DNA of 64,000 bases from Sciurus carolinensis (taxonomy: Eukaryota > Chordata > Mammalia > Rodentia > Sciuridae). The notes under the pieces were generated by a model, which was given only the letters and a program-made list of their open reading frames with translations, ran no database searches and was not told where the DNA came from. The DNA lies in the NCBI RefSeq assembly GCF_902686445.1, contig NC_062219.1, forward strand, positions 145,434,057-145,498,056. The letters run 5' to 3'. The translations under genes were made by a program, and so were the position numbers. Shown piece by piece: positions 10,091 to 21,376 of this stretch. Position 1 is the first letter of the stretch; every line of letters begins with the position of its first letter.

Positions 10091-11239
10091 TGATTGTTGT
10101 CATGCCGATAAGAATAAGTAAATAAGGATTCAGTTTACCTAAGATTTGACGTGAGAAGTGCGTGTCTTCTCACCAAAATGCATACTGCCTCTTGACCGTG
10201 ATTATTAGTAGCCAACCGGTCATTAGCTTTATGCAAAAATATTCTGCTCAAATTACACGGAAAGATTCTCAAGGGAAAATTAGTGTTTAATCTGATAACA
10301 TCGTCCTCCCAATATACACAAAGAAATAATACCTAAATTTTGTATATCTCAAAACTAATTACAGGTGATTAACATGATGGTAATGTTAACAATGAAAAAA
10401 ACACACCATGGTCCACACCCGAACTTACTCATAGGTTTTGATTTTGGTGTTTTTGTTTTGCCAATTTAGAGATGGCGGCAGAGAATATTGCAAATATCTC
10501 TGGGCTCTGCTCCATACATATTTCTACAACTGGAGTCCTTTACTGCATCAATTTGTTTCTCAGGAGGATGTAAGGCCCTGGGGTAAGATCCACCTCTTAA
10601 CTGTCTTTGTGCACCGAGGATGGTGTAGAGGGAGGGCCAGGACACATGGACCCTGGGCCTGTCTTCCCACACTGGCAGTAAAGTAAGGGGCTGCCTTAGA
10701 AAGAACGCTGTTTATAAGTTTAGATTAGGTGCAGATCAGTTAAGATCAGCCTCAGTTGCAACTATCAAAACCCTAAGCAAATGGCTTATCAAAATAGATG
10801 TTCATTTCTCTCTCAGACAGAAATCCAGAGCTAGTCTGTTCACAGCTCCAGGGTGCCAGGCACTCGGGACTTACATCTGAGGGCTAGTCACGTGTGGCCT
10901 CTGTTCCCAGGTTCACGTCTTAGTGCGAGATGACTCTGAAGCTCCAGCCTTAAGATCCCAACCATGGTCTGCTTCCCGGCCTGCCTTGTCAGGAGTCCAA
11001 GTGACAAGGTTCTGGACAACAGGACATAACAAGCAACAGACTGTGTGGAATTTCTGGGAAGTTCCTCCTCTTTAAAAGAGACATAGGTATGGTGGCTGGA
11101 GCCTAGTACTCATCTAGGACCATAATGACCACAAGAGAGAAGCTCCAACCTAAAAACAACAGACTAATGAACTAAAAGGAAGTAGTATCTGCAAATCCCT
11201 GGAGCAGAGCCAACTGGGAACTTGTTTTTCTGTGAGAGA
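10091..11239. other. Unassigned unique sequence
   Basis: 10140-10360 is AT-rich, with words such as 'tttatgcaaaaatattctgc'. 10740-11060 may be an old LTR or DNA-transposon fossil but I cannot assign it. No gene seen. Confidence 0.4.
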
Positions 11240-11252
11240 AAATTTAACTTTA

Positions 11253-11337
11253 TTTTTTCCCTTTTGGTGCTACAAATCAAACCCAGGGCCTTGTGCATGC
11301 TATACACATTCTACCACTGAGCTACGTCCCCAGTCAC
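11253..11337 (-). mobile_element. ID SINE, minus strand, with target-site duplication
   Basis: Reverse complement of an ID element: T-rich tail, 'ttggtgctacaaatcaaacc', 'tctaccactgagctacgtcc', 'ccag'. The flanks 'aatttaactttat' (near 11241-11253) and 'aaattaacttttat' (from 11341) form an imperfect duplication of about 13 bases. Confidence 0.85.
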
Positions 11338-11354
11338 AGGAAATTAACTTTTAT

Positions 11355-12400
11355 CTTTTTTTTTATGCCACCATTGCAAGATATTTCTCTGTCCTATAAA
11401 GCTGAATCTAATCCTAGTCAGCACAGAATATTGAACGAATTTTTTCTCCCTCTTCCTATCTATCAGATACTGGTAGCATCCTCTTCCACCAGTGATACCC
11501 ATCGTGGAATCTTCTCTCACTGTTTTAAACTTTCTCAAAGGGAGTAGCAAATAAAGGATACAAAGCTTCTAACTCTTATTTTTGCCAACTATGAAAGTTT
11601 TAAACAAAAAAAGAATAAAACACAAAGCATCAACAATTCCCTATACAGCTATCGTGAAGTAAAAAACAAAAACAAAAAAATTAAAAGAATCCACCTCCAA
11701 AAATCATGAAAGTATTTCTGCTGCTACGTGGAATCTGTGGCTGTGTTCTCAGGATGTACTTGACAAGTCAGAGAACATGCCTTCAGGTAAATGGTTCTTA
11801 ATTAACTTATGTACTTGAGGAAATAAACTTAGCAGGAAAAATAATTATTGCTCTATACCAAAGAAGCAGATGAAGACTTCTTTGCCATCTGCCCTAAAAC
11901 AGAAACTATACTTCAGTTGGTCAAGAAGAAAACTCCATTTTAATTATTTTAAGTTCCTAGGTGTTCAAGGCATGCCAATCATCACAACAACTTTGTAAAT
12001 AAATGGGTATGCACACACCTGTGAATACTAAAGACGTGTTCCAGGCTAGCCCTTGTCTTCCCTGTGCTTCTGTTGGAGATATACTTATTCCAATCATCTC
12101 AATTCTTATTTTATTTGTAAATGAGTTCAGGGTTCCTTCTTATAGAAGATAAAGTGGATTTTAATTTGCACCTTGGATAGATCACGACTGGGAGAGTATG
12201 AAGGTGATGAGTTGGTGACTTCTTTGAATCCTTCTGCAAGGTACGATCTACCCTCCAGTGGTCACTACAGATCCCGTGGACCCAGAGTGCACTGTCAGAA
12301 CCTGGATTCTTGTCCCGAGTCCATTTCTGAATGTCTTATCTGAAGGAGTGCCTTTGTCTCTCCAGCCTCTCTTTTCTGTATGAGAATAATACCAACTGTA
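11355..12400. other. Unassigned AT-rich sequence
   Basis: No repeat or gene recognised. Several A-runs at 11,605-11,690. Confidence 0.4.
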
Positions 12401-12404
12401 AATA

Positions 12405-12660
12405 TGACAGCCCCCTTACCCGTGGGAGGCACAGTTCAAGACACCCAGGGGATGCCTGAAGCCATGACTAGGACCACACTTCCTCAACATTATGCCGATT
12501 GCTGCATACACAGTGCAGCCTGGGTAAACCCAGCAGAGGGATGGAGTGGGAAAGAGCAAGCTTCCATCCCCGAACTCAGAAGGGCATGAAATTTAAAGTT
12601 TATGGGGAAATCGTTTATTTCTGGATTTTCCATCCAGCATTTTCAGATTGCTAACTGAAC
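12405..12660. mobile_element. Tigger / MER2-like DNA transposon remnant
   Basis: The left end 'cccgtgggaggcacagttca' and 'gacacccaggggatgcctga' resembles the Tigger-type word 'ttccaagacccccagtggatgcctgaaa'. The right end 'cgtttatttctggattttcc' plus 'gattgctaactgaacc' matches the opposite Tigger terminus. Both ends are present with about 150 bases between, as in a short non-autonomous derivative. No transposase remains. Confidence 0.65.
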
Positions 12661-12823
12661 CTGTAGAAAGCAAGATGGTGGCTGGGGAGGAGGACTGCAG
12701 TGTTGATGAGGTGCAACGACGTCGGAAAGCAGCTTATAATGATAAAGAGCCACATACGTGCATTCGTTTTTGGTAGTTGGTGGTGCTTGGATTGTAAGTA
12801 GAGAATAAGCTGTGCTACCTCAA

Positions 12824-12853
12824 GCGCGTGTGTGTGTGTGTGCACGCGTGCGC
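12824..12853. repeat. (TG)n with alternating GC flanks (Z-DNA-prone)
   Basis: Thirty bases of uninterrupted purine-pyrimidine alternation: a (TG) core flanked by gcgc-type and gcacgcgtgcgc-type sequence. Confidence 0.8.
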
Positions 12854-12855
12854 AG

Positions 12856-13000
12856 GCTTAATATATACAGAGAGTTTGGGGAGAAAATAAAGCAAACTGT
12901 TAAGTAATGGTTACCCTTTGGGTGGGGTATTTATTTATTTTTTTCCCTTTATATACTTGAGGTGGTAGCATATGTTATTTGAAAATTAAGAAAAAATTTG
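12856..13000 (+). repeat. Probable ancient L1 3' end
   Basis: 'taagtaatggttaccctttg', 'gtggggtatttatttatttt', 'ctttatatacttgag', then 'aaaattaagaaaaaattt' follows the layout of old LINE 3' ends ('ggttacctctgggtggg ... ctttatac ... ataattaagaaaaa'). Family uncertain. Confidence 0.45.
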
Positions 13001-13789
13001 TGATTTCACTGAAGTTTCTTTCCATGATGAAATGGGAGAAAGCCAAAGCAAAGGGGTTTGAAGGGCAGCCATTCCTTTAGCAATAATAACGTGTGCTCCA
13101 AACCTACACACCTGGCGGTCCTTACCCTGGTGGCCATATCCATCCTACTTCCCCGGATGTTAAAGCTGGCTAGGGAGCAATAAAGCAGCAAGGCTTAAAA
13201 CAGAAATGCTTGTAATTGCTTGAAGAAGGTCCCGGAATTGCAACACAGCATTGAACTTCCAGCATGAGCGACAGTGCTGCCCACACCACCACACCCGTAG
13301 TTCTGAGTAGCTTCCCATCCTGGCCTCTATCCCCATCAGGCAACGAGGCTGGGGCCTCGCCTCCACAGCGTCCTTATTGGCTTCCACTTGCCTTCCTCCT
13401 TTTTCTTTAAATCTGTTTAAAAGTTTCACCATCTGTTCTGTAAATATTCCAAAACAGACCTAAAGCCCAAAGAAAATCTGGAGGTGAAACACCGCACAGG
13501 TGTTAGGCCTGTGGATACCTAGAAGCTGATAAACCTCCTGCCCTCCATTCTCCCAGAAATTAAGATGAAAAGCATTTATCATGCAAAATAAATGACTCTC
13601 AGTCCATTCACTGGACGCTCAGCAGACTACCGTGTCTCCACACCATCCTGCCTCAGTGGCTCTAAATTCCCTAGAGCAGGACATAGAGAGGCTCCCCAAC
13701 AACCCTTGTGTCAGAGTCCTTCCGGGTCCCCCAGGAGGCTGCCCAGAGGAAACCCAGAAGAGGTCTCCCGAATCATGCTGTTGCTATGG
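13001..13789. other. Unassigned unique sequence
   Basis: Nothing recognised. The 151- and 126-codon plus frames that begin near 13,592 and 13,632 run into the L1 fossil and are not coding. Confidence 0.4.
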
Positions 13790-14262
13790 CACAGGATGGG
13801 ACAGGGACTCAAAATCCAGCAGCACAATCACCACAGTACCCAGCAGTTCTACCTCTGGGTGTGTTCCCAACAGACTGGAAAGCAAGGACTTGAAGAGGTG
13901 TCTGTACACCCATGTTCACACAGCATCATCCACCATACACGCAAGGAGGTCTACATGTACAGTGGCACATTATTCATTTATGGTTCCTTTTCCTTCTTTC
14001 AAAAGGCAATAGATTCTGACACAGGCAACACTGTGGACCAGCCTTAAGGACATTATACTAAATGAAACAAGCCAGTTTCAAAAAGGCAAGTATCATGACA
14101 ATTTCACCTTCGTGAGGCACCTAGAGTATCATAGAGAGAGGAAGTAGCCCCTCGGCTGCCAGAGGCTCGGGGAGGTGCTGTTTAGTGGGTCTCAAGTTTG
14201 CAAGATGAAAAGAGTCTGAAGATTGGTTGCAGGATATGAATATCCTCCACACTACGAAGCTA
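13790..14262 (+). repeat. L1M 3' region fossil
   Basis: The order 'ctggaaagcaaggacttgaa', 'cacccatgttcacacagcatc', 'acattatactaaatgaaaca', 'agccagtttcaaaaagg', 'atttcaccttcgtgaggcac', then 'ctcggctgccagaggctcgg' and 'tggttgcaggatatgaatat' is the end of L1 ORF2 and the start of the 3' UTR of old L1M families. The reading frame is destroyed. Confidence 0.75.
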
Positions 14263-16708
14263 TATACTCAGAAATGGTTATTATTGAATTTTTATGTCAT
14301 GTGTACTTTATCAGACTTTTGGTACATGCCAGAATCTTCCATATCCTCTCTCAGAGCTAGGAACACCATACTCTATCCAGCCTACCTAGGGCCTCAAAAG
14401 TCCAATCAAGGAGACCAATTCACATCACGCTCAGACCCAGCCCCAGACAGACCCCTTCCACCTCTAACTTCCAAAGCCACATAATTAAGAACCAAATCTC
14501 AGCCCCACTTGGGTCCTAGAAGAATGGTTTTAGATGTAATGGTGCCTACAAAAATAGAAATCTAAGAATCTGCCATCTGTATCAATATTCCATTTCTCAA
14601 TCTGCATGGTGGCTACATGAGTACATTCACTTGGGATCAAGTCTTCGAGCTGTATGCTTGGGAGCTGTATAAGTTAGACTCATCCTTGAGGTCGAGTTAA
14701 CTTCCAAGACCTCTACTTTGTCATCATGTGCTTGATTCATACAGCCTCAGGCCTCTCACAAGACGGCAGGTTCTCGAAGGCCTCACAGAACCTGGCAGAA
14801 TGGTGGGCCTCCATGAGGAACTAATGCTTATCTAGGGACAGCATGAGAATTTGGAGACACATTGGGCATCTGAGGGAGGAGGGCAGAACACGGGGCAGTG
14901 GGGAAGTTCTCCAACGACCTTCTGCATCAGAGAATCAGAGGCTTCCTGACCCCAAAGGTGCAGGTCAGTAGCGCAGCCATGGTAATCAGCACAGGCCCCA
15001 GGAGAGAGGAAACTCAGCCGGTGCCACTCATCACCCCTGTCCTGGGAATGTAGCCGTTTTGATTTTTAAAAGATAAATACTTATGTACACACAGACCTGC
15101 CCACCCCACACCCCAAGAACCAACTTCAGCTTTGTCATGATGATGATTGACATGATGGGGTCAAAGTGCCTACTTTGAGAGGTTGCCCACACCAAAGTCG
15201 TCTTGCAGGTGGCAAGCTCTTGTGTCGCCGGCTGTGAGAATGGCCCATTCTCCAGGAAAACCAAAGTTGGAGCCAAAGCTCTCCATCTTGAAATGCTGAT
15301 GACTACCATTTACTCCAAGAACCACCAGCGCTAGCCCCAGAGCTGAAGGACTGGCGGCCAAACAACCCCAAGGGGGTGGATGGGGCCTTCAACCACAGGT
15401 AGGAGGGGTTCCGTTTGAGCCTCGGGCTGGAGAAGTCGTTGGGACTGAGACACTAAGCTTTAATGCAGTCTGGTGCCCTGGGGGCTGGGGAGCAGGGCCA
15501 GTCTCCAGTTCAGCTGTTTCTACACGTGACGGAGAAGAGTCATGCCTGACAGGTCTGGACAGCCGTAACCAGAGCACAGGCCCAGCTCCAGGAGCTGCCA
15601 GAAGCTGCCTGCAGTCCCTCAGAACATGGGTGGAGACGGAGGGAGGGGATGGAGGGATGCAGGGGGAGGATTCGGTGCTAGGGAGATGACTAAGGCCTGA
15701 CGCAAACGGCACACACGTGTGGGACTCATGAGACAAACAGGTCTAGGACCAAAGGGCGTGCTAGGCATGGCGTGGGGAAGCAGCGTGGCTGGCTCAGCGG
15801 GAAGATCTACAGGCTGGGTCAGGCTGGGGCGGAGGGGACCAGGCTGCCCTTGCTGATTCTCTGCCTGAGGTTCTCTCATCTGACAAACCCAACAGAATCC
15901 CAAAGCCCGGGAAGGAGGGAACAGATTTATGGCACTCTGGATGCAGCTTGAGTTTGTCAGGCCAAAATGGTTAGGGTGGGCTAATAGAGTAGAATTACAG
16001 CTTCCTATAATAGGGCAAGTCAAACAGACAAGCTCTCCGGCCCCGAGGAGAACCAAGCAGAGGTCAGTGCCAGTGGCTTTGAACATGAATGGCCCTTCCC
16101 CTCTGTTCCCTTTCACATGTGGCCCGGCAACAGTAGCAGACAGATGCGACACAAAGAGAGACACACCTGATTAACCATGAATACAACAGCTGTCACCTCC
16201 CCACCGCCCTGCTCCCGCACCCTGGCCCTCTGCACTCTGGGCTTTCCCCTTTCTTAGGGGAAATTAAACCTACCATTAAAACCCAAGTGAGTGGGCGGGT
16301 GTCAGCAGCCGGCCTTTGTTTCTCTGCTCACAGACATGTAATAGGTACCTTCTGACGTGTCCTTTCATCTGAAGAACAGTTGTGGCCTACCGCTGAGTGC
16401 TCTGTCAACTCCAAACCCCAGACCCGGAGGCCGTGAGTAGGGTGAGCAGGAACCGGCTCAGTGAGGACGCAGAAGATGCAACTGAAATGCGTCTGTCTTC
16501 TCCATCCTCCCCCGTCTCACTCACCTGTCTCCGTCCAGCTGGAACTTCCTGCTGCCAAAAAACACCAGCCTGAACACAAATTGGCAGTCCCTGAATTTAC
16601 AGGTAGGAGGTAGAACTCCATGGAGCCTTGTTCATCCTTGAGAATTTGCTTATTTCACCCTCTTTTGAGCTAGGGGTAAGGAAGAATCAGATGGGGTGTG
16701 TTTTAGGC
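14263..16708. other. Long stretch with no recognised repeat or gene
   Basis: Moderately GC-rich from 15,300 to 16,300. The minus-strand 181-codon frame (15,619-16,164) and the 115-codon frame beside it show no domain. A copy of a 26-base near-palindrome also found in the duplication downstream lies at 14,688-14,713. Confidence 0.4.
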
Positions 16709-16896
16709 AGACAGATCCTGGAGGTCAAGTTAACTTCCAAGACCTCGAGGATCAGACACAGGAAAGAATCCGTGTTGAACTACAAATGATTTCCAATGGT
16801 GCGAATAAAATGTAATAAGATTATGTAGGCTTCCGGAAACCTGGTAGTTAGAGTCCATAGCGTGAATCTTGATTTTTCTTCAGGTTTTTTGTTTTG
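16709..16896 (+). repeat. Local direct duplication, copy A
   Basis: These 188 bases recur at 17,753-17,940 at a constant offset of 1044, with no net gap and 9 substitutions by hand count (about 95% identity), most of them transitions. I do not recognise the sequence as any repeat family. Confidence 0.9.
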
Positions 16897-17366
16897 TTTT
16901 GGCGGGGCAGTCTGAGTTAATCCTTTGACCTTTGAAAACCTGCATTTCTAATTCTTAAAATGGCTCTATCTATTGTCCAAAAAATCCCTTTCATGGTTTG
17001 AGAGAGAGACCAATAAGAATGATCAGAAATCACTCTGCAAACACAAAGCACACTAACAGAATCAGCGAGTGAGTAACAACACAGTCATGCAAAAGTATAA
17101 CAAATATCCCTTGTTTCCTTGCACGAGTAGAAGCGAGTAGTAAGAGAATAATTCAAAATGTCATCTGCAGCCTTAGTTTCCAAGGAAGGCCCCACCCACT
17201 GTACACTCCTGTCTTCCACTAAGAAATACGCAGATATCCATCCAAGAGTCACTGAAACGCCAGGAAATTTTGCAAAATGGAAATGCTGGGGTTTCCAGGG
17301 CCATGTTTGTATAGGACATTGACATTTGTCCTAGAACACAGAAGTCGCCTCCCATGATAGATAACA
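16897..17366. other. Unassigned spacer between the duplicated blocks
   Basis: AT-rich, ordinary sequence with no feature recognised. Together with the LTR that follows it makes up the 856 bases between duplication copies A and B. Confidence 0.4.
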
Positions 17367-17745
17367 TATAGTTTAGATATGAGGCGACCCCCAGAAGCTC
17401 ATGGATGAGACAATGAAAGACAGTTCGGAGGTGAAATGACTGGGTTCTGAAAGCTTTAACCTAACCACTGTGTTAATCCACTGCTGTGGATTAACTGGGA
17501 GGCGTGGCTGGAGGAGGTAGGTCACTGGGGCGTGCATTCGGGGATTATATTTTGTCCCTGGTGAGCAGAGTTCTGTCTCCTAATTGCCAGGTCCTAAGCG
17601 ACCTCCATGATGTGCAGCCTCAGCTTGGGTCCAGAGCAATGGCATAGGCCATCTGTGGACTGAGACCTTAGAGACCGTGAACACCAAAAAGAATTTTCCT
17701 CCTCTGTGCTGTTCTCATCAGGTCTTTTGAGCACAGCAATGAAAG
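17367..17745 (+). mobile_element. MaLR LTR (second sciurid-type group)
   Basis: 'agtttagatatgaggcgacc', 'cccagaagctcatggatgag', 'gttaatccactgctgtgg', 'ggaggaggtaggtcactggg', 'ccatgatgtgcagcctcag', then 'ctgttctcatcaggtctttt' and a degraded end. This is the same family as the minus-strand copy at 61,052-61,469. It lies directly upstream of duplication copy B. Confidence 0.7.
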
Positions 17746-17752
17746 ATCCTGG

Positions 17753-17940
17753 AGACAGATCCTGGAGGTCAAGTTAACTTCCAAGACCTTGAGGATCAGA
17801 CACAGGAAAGAATCCGTGTTGAACTACAAATGATTTCTAATGGTGCAAATAAAATGTAATATGATTATGTGGGCGTCCAGAAACCTGGTAATTAGAGTCC
17901 ATAGTGTGAATCTTGATTTTTCTTCAGGTTTTTTGTTTTG
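17753..17940 (+). repeat. Local direct duplication, copy B
   Basis: Second copy of the 188-base block (see 16,709). It starts within a short tandem 'gatcctggagacagatcctgg'-like junction just after the MaLR LTR, which suggests the junction formed by recombination or slippage at the LTR end. Confidence 0.9.
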
Positions 17941-18610
17941 ACTCAAACAGTGACTTTAGGCTCGTGTTTCACCCGAATGATGAGTAGCCATATCCACTGG
18001 CAGGTCCACACAGGGGTCCCGCCTCCCAGCACGTGAAAAGGCCCTGCTCACTGTGCCTTCCCCTCATCGCCACGGCTTCTCTCCTGGTACCCAGACATCT
18101 TTCTCCTGCTTCACAGAGCTCACGGTTTGAGCGGAGTAAGCCTGTCTGTTTTCTCTCTTCGACTGTTCACACATGGCAAACGAGTGGAACTTTGAACGCT
18201 GCGATCATCTGGCTGATGAGCAAGCTGTTTTCCATTTCTGGCAACAAACACTTCTGGCTTATGGTGACGGGAGGAGAAGGGATGAAAATACACTCTGGTT
18301 GGATTTGTTGATAACATTTGTCATCTTTGCAGCTAAAAAAAAAAAATCTAGCTTAGAAAAGTCTCCTTTGGTGTTGCAGAAAATGGCAAAAAAAAAAAAA
18401 TCTCGATACCACTGTCGAGATGCCAATTAAACTGCATTTATAAATGAAGATGGTTAGCGTGATGCTCTTCATAACAATGCAATGTCACATCGCCCAGGCA
18501 GGGCGAGGGCTGGAGTGGGAGTTAGGACCTTGGGGGCCAGGCCCTGGAGCTCCTTTAGTAGAGGTGTGCCTTTTAAAGTCCCACTGCGTGCATCTGTACC
18601 TGTCTCCCTC
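17941..18610. other. Unassigned sequence with two A-runs
   Basis: Two runs of 12-13 A (about 18,336 and 18,390) lie 50 bases apart, each followed by a TCT-type word. No repeat body is recognised upstream of them. Confidence 0.4.
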
Positions 18611-18973
18611 TGCATTGGTTTATTAGGGCTGCCACAGCAGATACCTAGAAAATAGCTGGCTTAACATAAGAAATGTGTGTCCTGGTAGTTCCAGAGGCTG
18701 GAAGTCCAAGATCAAGGTTTCGGCAGTGTTGATCCTCCTCTGCGATTTCTCTCCTTGCATATAGATGGCCACCTTTTCCCTCTGTGAGTGTCTGTGTCTT
18801 CATCTCCTCTTCTTATAAGGACACTGGTCAGGGTGGATGAGGGCCATCCACATGACCTCATTTTAATTTGATTATCTCTTTAAAGGCCCTATCTCCAAAC
18901 GGTCACAGTCTGAGGCACTGGAGGTGAGGACTCGAACATATAAATTGTGACCGGACATCGTTCAGTCCATACA
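18611..18973 (-). mobile_element. MLT1 LTR (MaLR), minus strand
   Basis: Reverse-oriented MLT1: 'ttattagggctgccacagca', 'ccagaggctggaagtccaag', 'atcaaggtttcggcagtg', 'cttcttataaggacactgg', 'ctttaaaggccctatctcca', then 'gttcagtccataca'. Essentially full length at about 360 bases. Confidence 0.88.
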
Positions 18974-19910
18974 CCCTTCAGGTGTTCATTATTCAGCTGA
19001 ATAAATGCAGATCCACCTCAATGCAAACACACACTGAACCCATAGCCTGGGTCCACGCTGCTCAACAAGTGAGCAGAATGTTGGGACAGCACCTGTCCCC
19101 TCATGATTCACTCCCAGCACAGCATGAAGCAAGGGGGATGAGTGCTCACACCCTTAGGAAGCAGTTTCTCACCAGGGAAGTCGGTCTCCTGGATTCCAGC
19201 AGCCACGAGGCCACTCCAGAGAATGAGGCTGATAAACAGATCGTTGCTGCTGCAAGTCGAAAGTGCTTCTTGACTCCATTCCCTCGCCATTGACCGTGCC
19301 CATTCATCAAAGTCCTTAACAAAAGGGTTTCCCCCGCTAACATTTAGAAATGGCAAAAAGCAAAGGAATGAATCATCAGACAAGCAGATCACTCTTCCTA
19401 CAGCTCTTCTACCTGAGCAAAAGCACTACTTTCTGCAAGAACACAAAGAAAGACTAATGGGAGGAGATGAGTCACAGAGGGGACAGGGTGGATGCAGGGG
19501 ATTTCAGGACAGCATGAACTTTAGAAGCAGGCAAGGTTAAATGCTGTCATGGTAGTGGGTGAGCACACTCCCTCAGACAAATACCACTCAGGAGAACAGT
19601 GAATAAGAGCCTCCCCCAAAAGGCACAAGTGTGTAATTCACTTAATAGTCCAACCAACGTGCAGTGGTGGGTTGGGTACAATGATTCCAAATACCCTCTG
19701 ACACTTATTTACAAAGGAACTGGGTGGCTTTATTTTAAAAGACAATTTCTTATTAATCACCCCTCCATTCTGCCTGTTTCAGCACTGTGAGTCACCAGAG
19801 TTGTCTCCTGGAGAAGCAGTTTATTCATCAGCTGGCAGTGCCTGGGAAGTCCAGGGTGGCCAACAGCTCATGATTACAGAGGTCCACAGAGAGGATGTGA
19901 CTCCGCGTGA
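18974..19910. other. Unassigned unique sequence
   Basis: No repeat or gene recognised. Confidence 0.4.
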
Positions 19911-19911
19911 T

Positions 19912-20340
19912 AGCGTGTGTTCTGGATGGAACTGTGCTCCCCGCAAAGACATGCTGAAGTTCTAACCCCTAATTCCCCAGACTGACCTTGTTTAGAAATC
20001 CCGATTGCAAATGTAATCAGTTAAAATGAGGTCATTCTGGAGTATAAGCCCTTGATCCAACATGCCCGGAAAAATCAGTCAGAGACAGGGACACCCAGGA
20101 AGAACAGCATGTGACAACAGAGGCAGAGATGGGGATGAGGCATCTCCAATCCAAGAACTGCCAGAAACTCCAAAAGCTAGAAGAGGCGAAGGATTCTCTC
20201 CCTCAGGTTTCAGAAGGAGTGTAGCCCTGCTGATACCTAAATGTCAGACCTTAAGCCTCCAGAGGTGGGAGAAAATAAATACCTCTTGCTCTCAGCCCTG
20301 CAGTTAGTGGCACTTTGTAAAGGCTACCCTGGAAATGAAC
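19912..20340 (+). mobile_element. MLT1 LTR (MaLR), plus strand
   Basis: 'tgtgctccccgcaaagacat', 'gctgaagttctaacccctaa', 'gcaaatgtaatcagttaaaa', 'gaggcagagatggggatgag', 'agctagaagaggcgaagg', 'tgtagccctgctgataccta' and 'gtgggagaaaataaatac' follow the MLT1 consensus in order. Confidence 0.85.
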
Positions 20341-20478
20341 AGAGCACCATGTGTATTGTAGTGAACCCAACTCACACCACACATTCTCCAGCTCTGTGGT
20401 CTCTGAAACCATGTTCTTCAAAGTCCCCCAGTCTCAGGAACTCAGACTTCCTCTAATTTTTAAAATCCACACACCTTA

Positions 20479-20684
20479 AGCCAGGCACAGTGGCACGTGC
20501 CTCTAATCCCAGTGATTCCGGAGGCTGAGGCAGGAGGACAGGGAGTTCAAAGTCAACCTCAGCAACAGTGAGGTGCTAAGCAACTCAGTGAGACCCTGTC
20601 TCTAAATAAAACACAAAACAGGGCTGGGGATGTGGCTAGTGGTGAGTGCCACTGAGTTCAATCCCCGGTACCCCTCCCCCCTAA
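20479..20684 (+). mobile_element. MEN-type dimeric SINE (B1 + ID), with target-site duplication
   Basis: A 7SL-derived left half ('ccaggcacagtggcacgtgc', 'ctctaatcccagtgattcc', 'aggctgaggcaggaggacag', 'tgagaccctgtctctaaat') is joined to an ID right half ('ggggatgtggctagtggtga', 'gttcaatccccggtaccc'). Flanks 'aaaatccacacacctta' (20,462-20,478) and 'aaaaccacaccttta' (about 20,685-20,700) are an imperfect duplication. This dimer is diagnostic of squirrels. Confidence 0.93.
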
Positions 20685-20819
20685 AAAAACCACACCTTTA
20701 TTGGTCTTCCACCCTCACTTCCATGTGTTGCGCAGATTCCACAGGTCGGAGCTACAGAGGAACTGTCTATGTGTTTTCCATGGTGACTGCCCCTGTATTC
20801 AGCTTAGCACTGAGCAAGC

Positions 20820-20895
20820 ATGACAGAGAGCAGGTCTCAGAACCTCCACCTCTTCATCTGTAAAATAAGGGAGTTGAGCTAAAGTGATTTTAGAC
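20820..20895 (+). repeat. MIR/MIR3-like CORE fragment
   Basis: 'acctcttcatctgtaaaata' followed by 'ggagttgagctaaagtgatt' fits the 'cctcatctgtaaaatgggg' and 'actagatgatct' words of MIR3-type SINEs. Short and diverged. Confidence 0.45.
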
Positions 20896-20914
20896 TGAAA
20901 CATTGGTAACCACG

Positions 20915-21322
20915 TGTTATGGTGCGGACATGAACTCCTGGGTAAATGTAAGAATAATCAGAGGTAAAACGACTAGATTATGAGGTGCGCTCAGTCCATA
21001 CCAGTCTGAATGGACTAATGGGTGGTAACTGAAGGCAGGGGGATGGGGCTGGACGAGGTGCGTCACTGGGGGTGTGCCCTGGAAGGGTGCATTTTCCCTG
21101 GGGCCCCTCCCCCTTCTGTTTCCCAGTCACCATGAACAATGGAGCAGCACTCCTCCACTCCACCCTTCCGCCATGATGTTCTGCCTCACCCTGGGCCCAC
21201 AGCAATGGAGTCAGCCCACCAGGGACTGAACCTCTGAAACCACGAACGAAAATTAGCTTTTCCTTCTACAAGTTGTTCTTGTCAGGTATTCCAGTCATGC
21301 CAACAGAAAGCTGACCAACACA
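20915..21322 (+). mobile_element. MaLR LTR
   Basis: It starts 'tgttatggtgcggacatgaa' and ends 'aaagctgaccaacaca', keeping the TG...CA ends. Inside are 'gtcactgggggtgtgccctg', 'ccgccatgatgttctgcctc', 'gggactgaacctctgaaacc' and 'gttcttgtcaggtattcc'. Same group as the LTR at 17,367 but with a rearranged 5' third. Confidence 0.75.
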
Positions 21323-21376
21323 TCATGATTCCATTTTCACCAGTGTTTTAGCCTCCAATTAAGAAAGTGAATGAAA

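Noticed and set aside
15619..16164. 181-codon minus-strand open frame
   Set aside because: GC-rich sequence with few stop codons; no recognisable domain, and a plus frame overlaps it.
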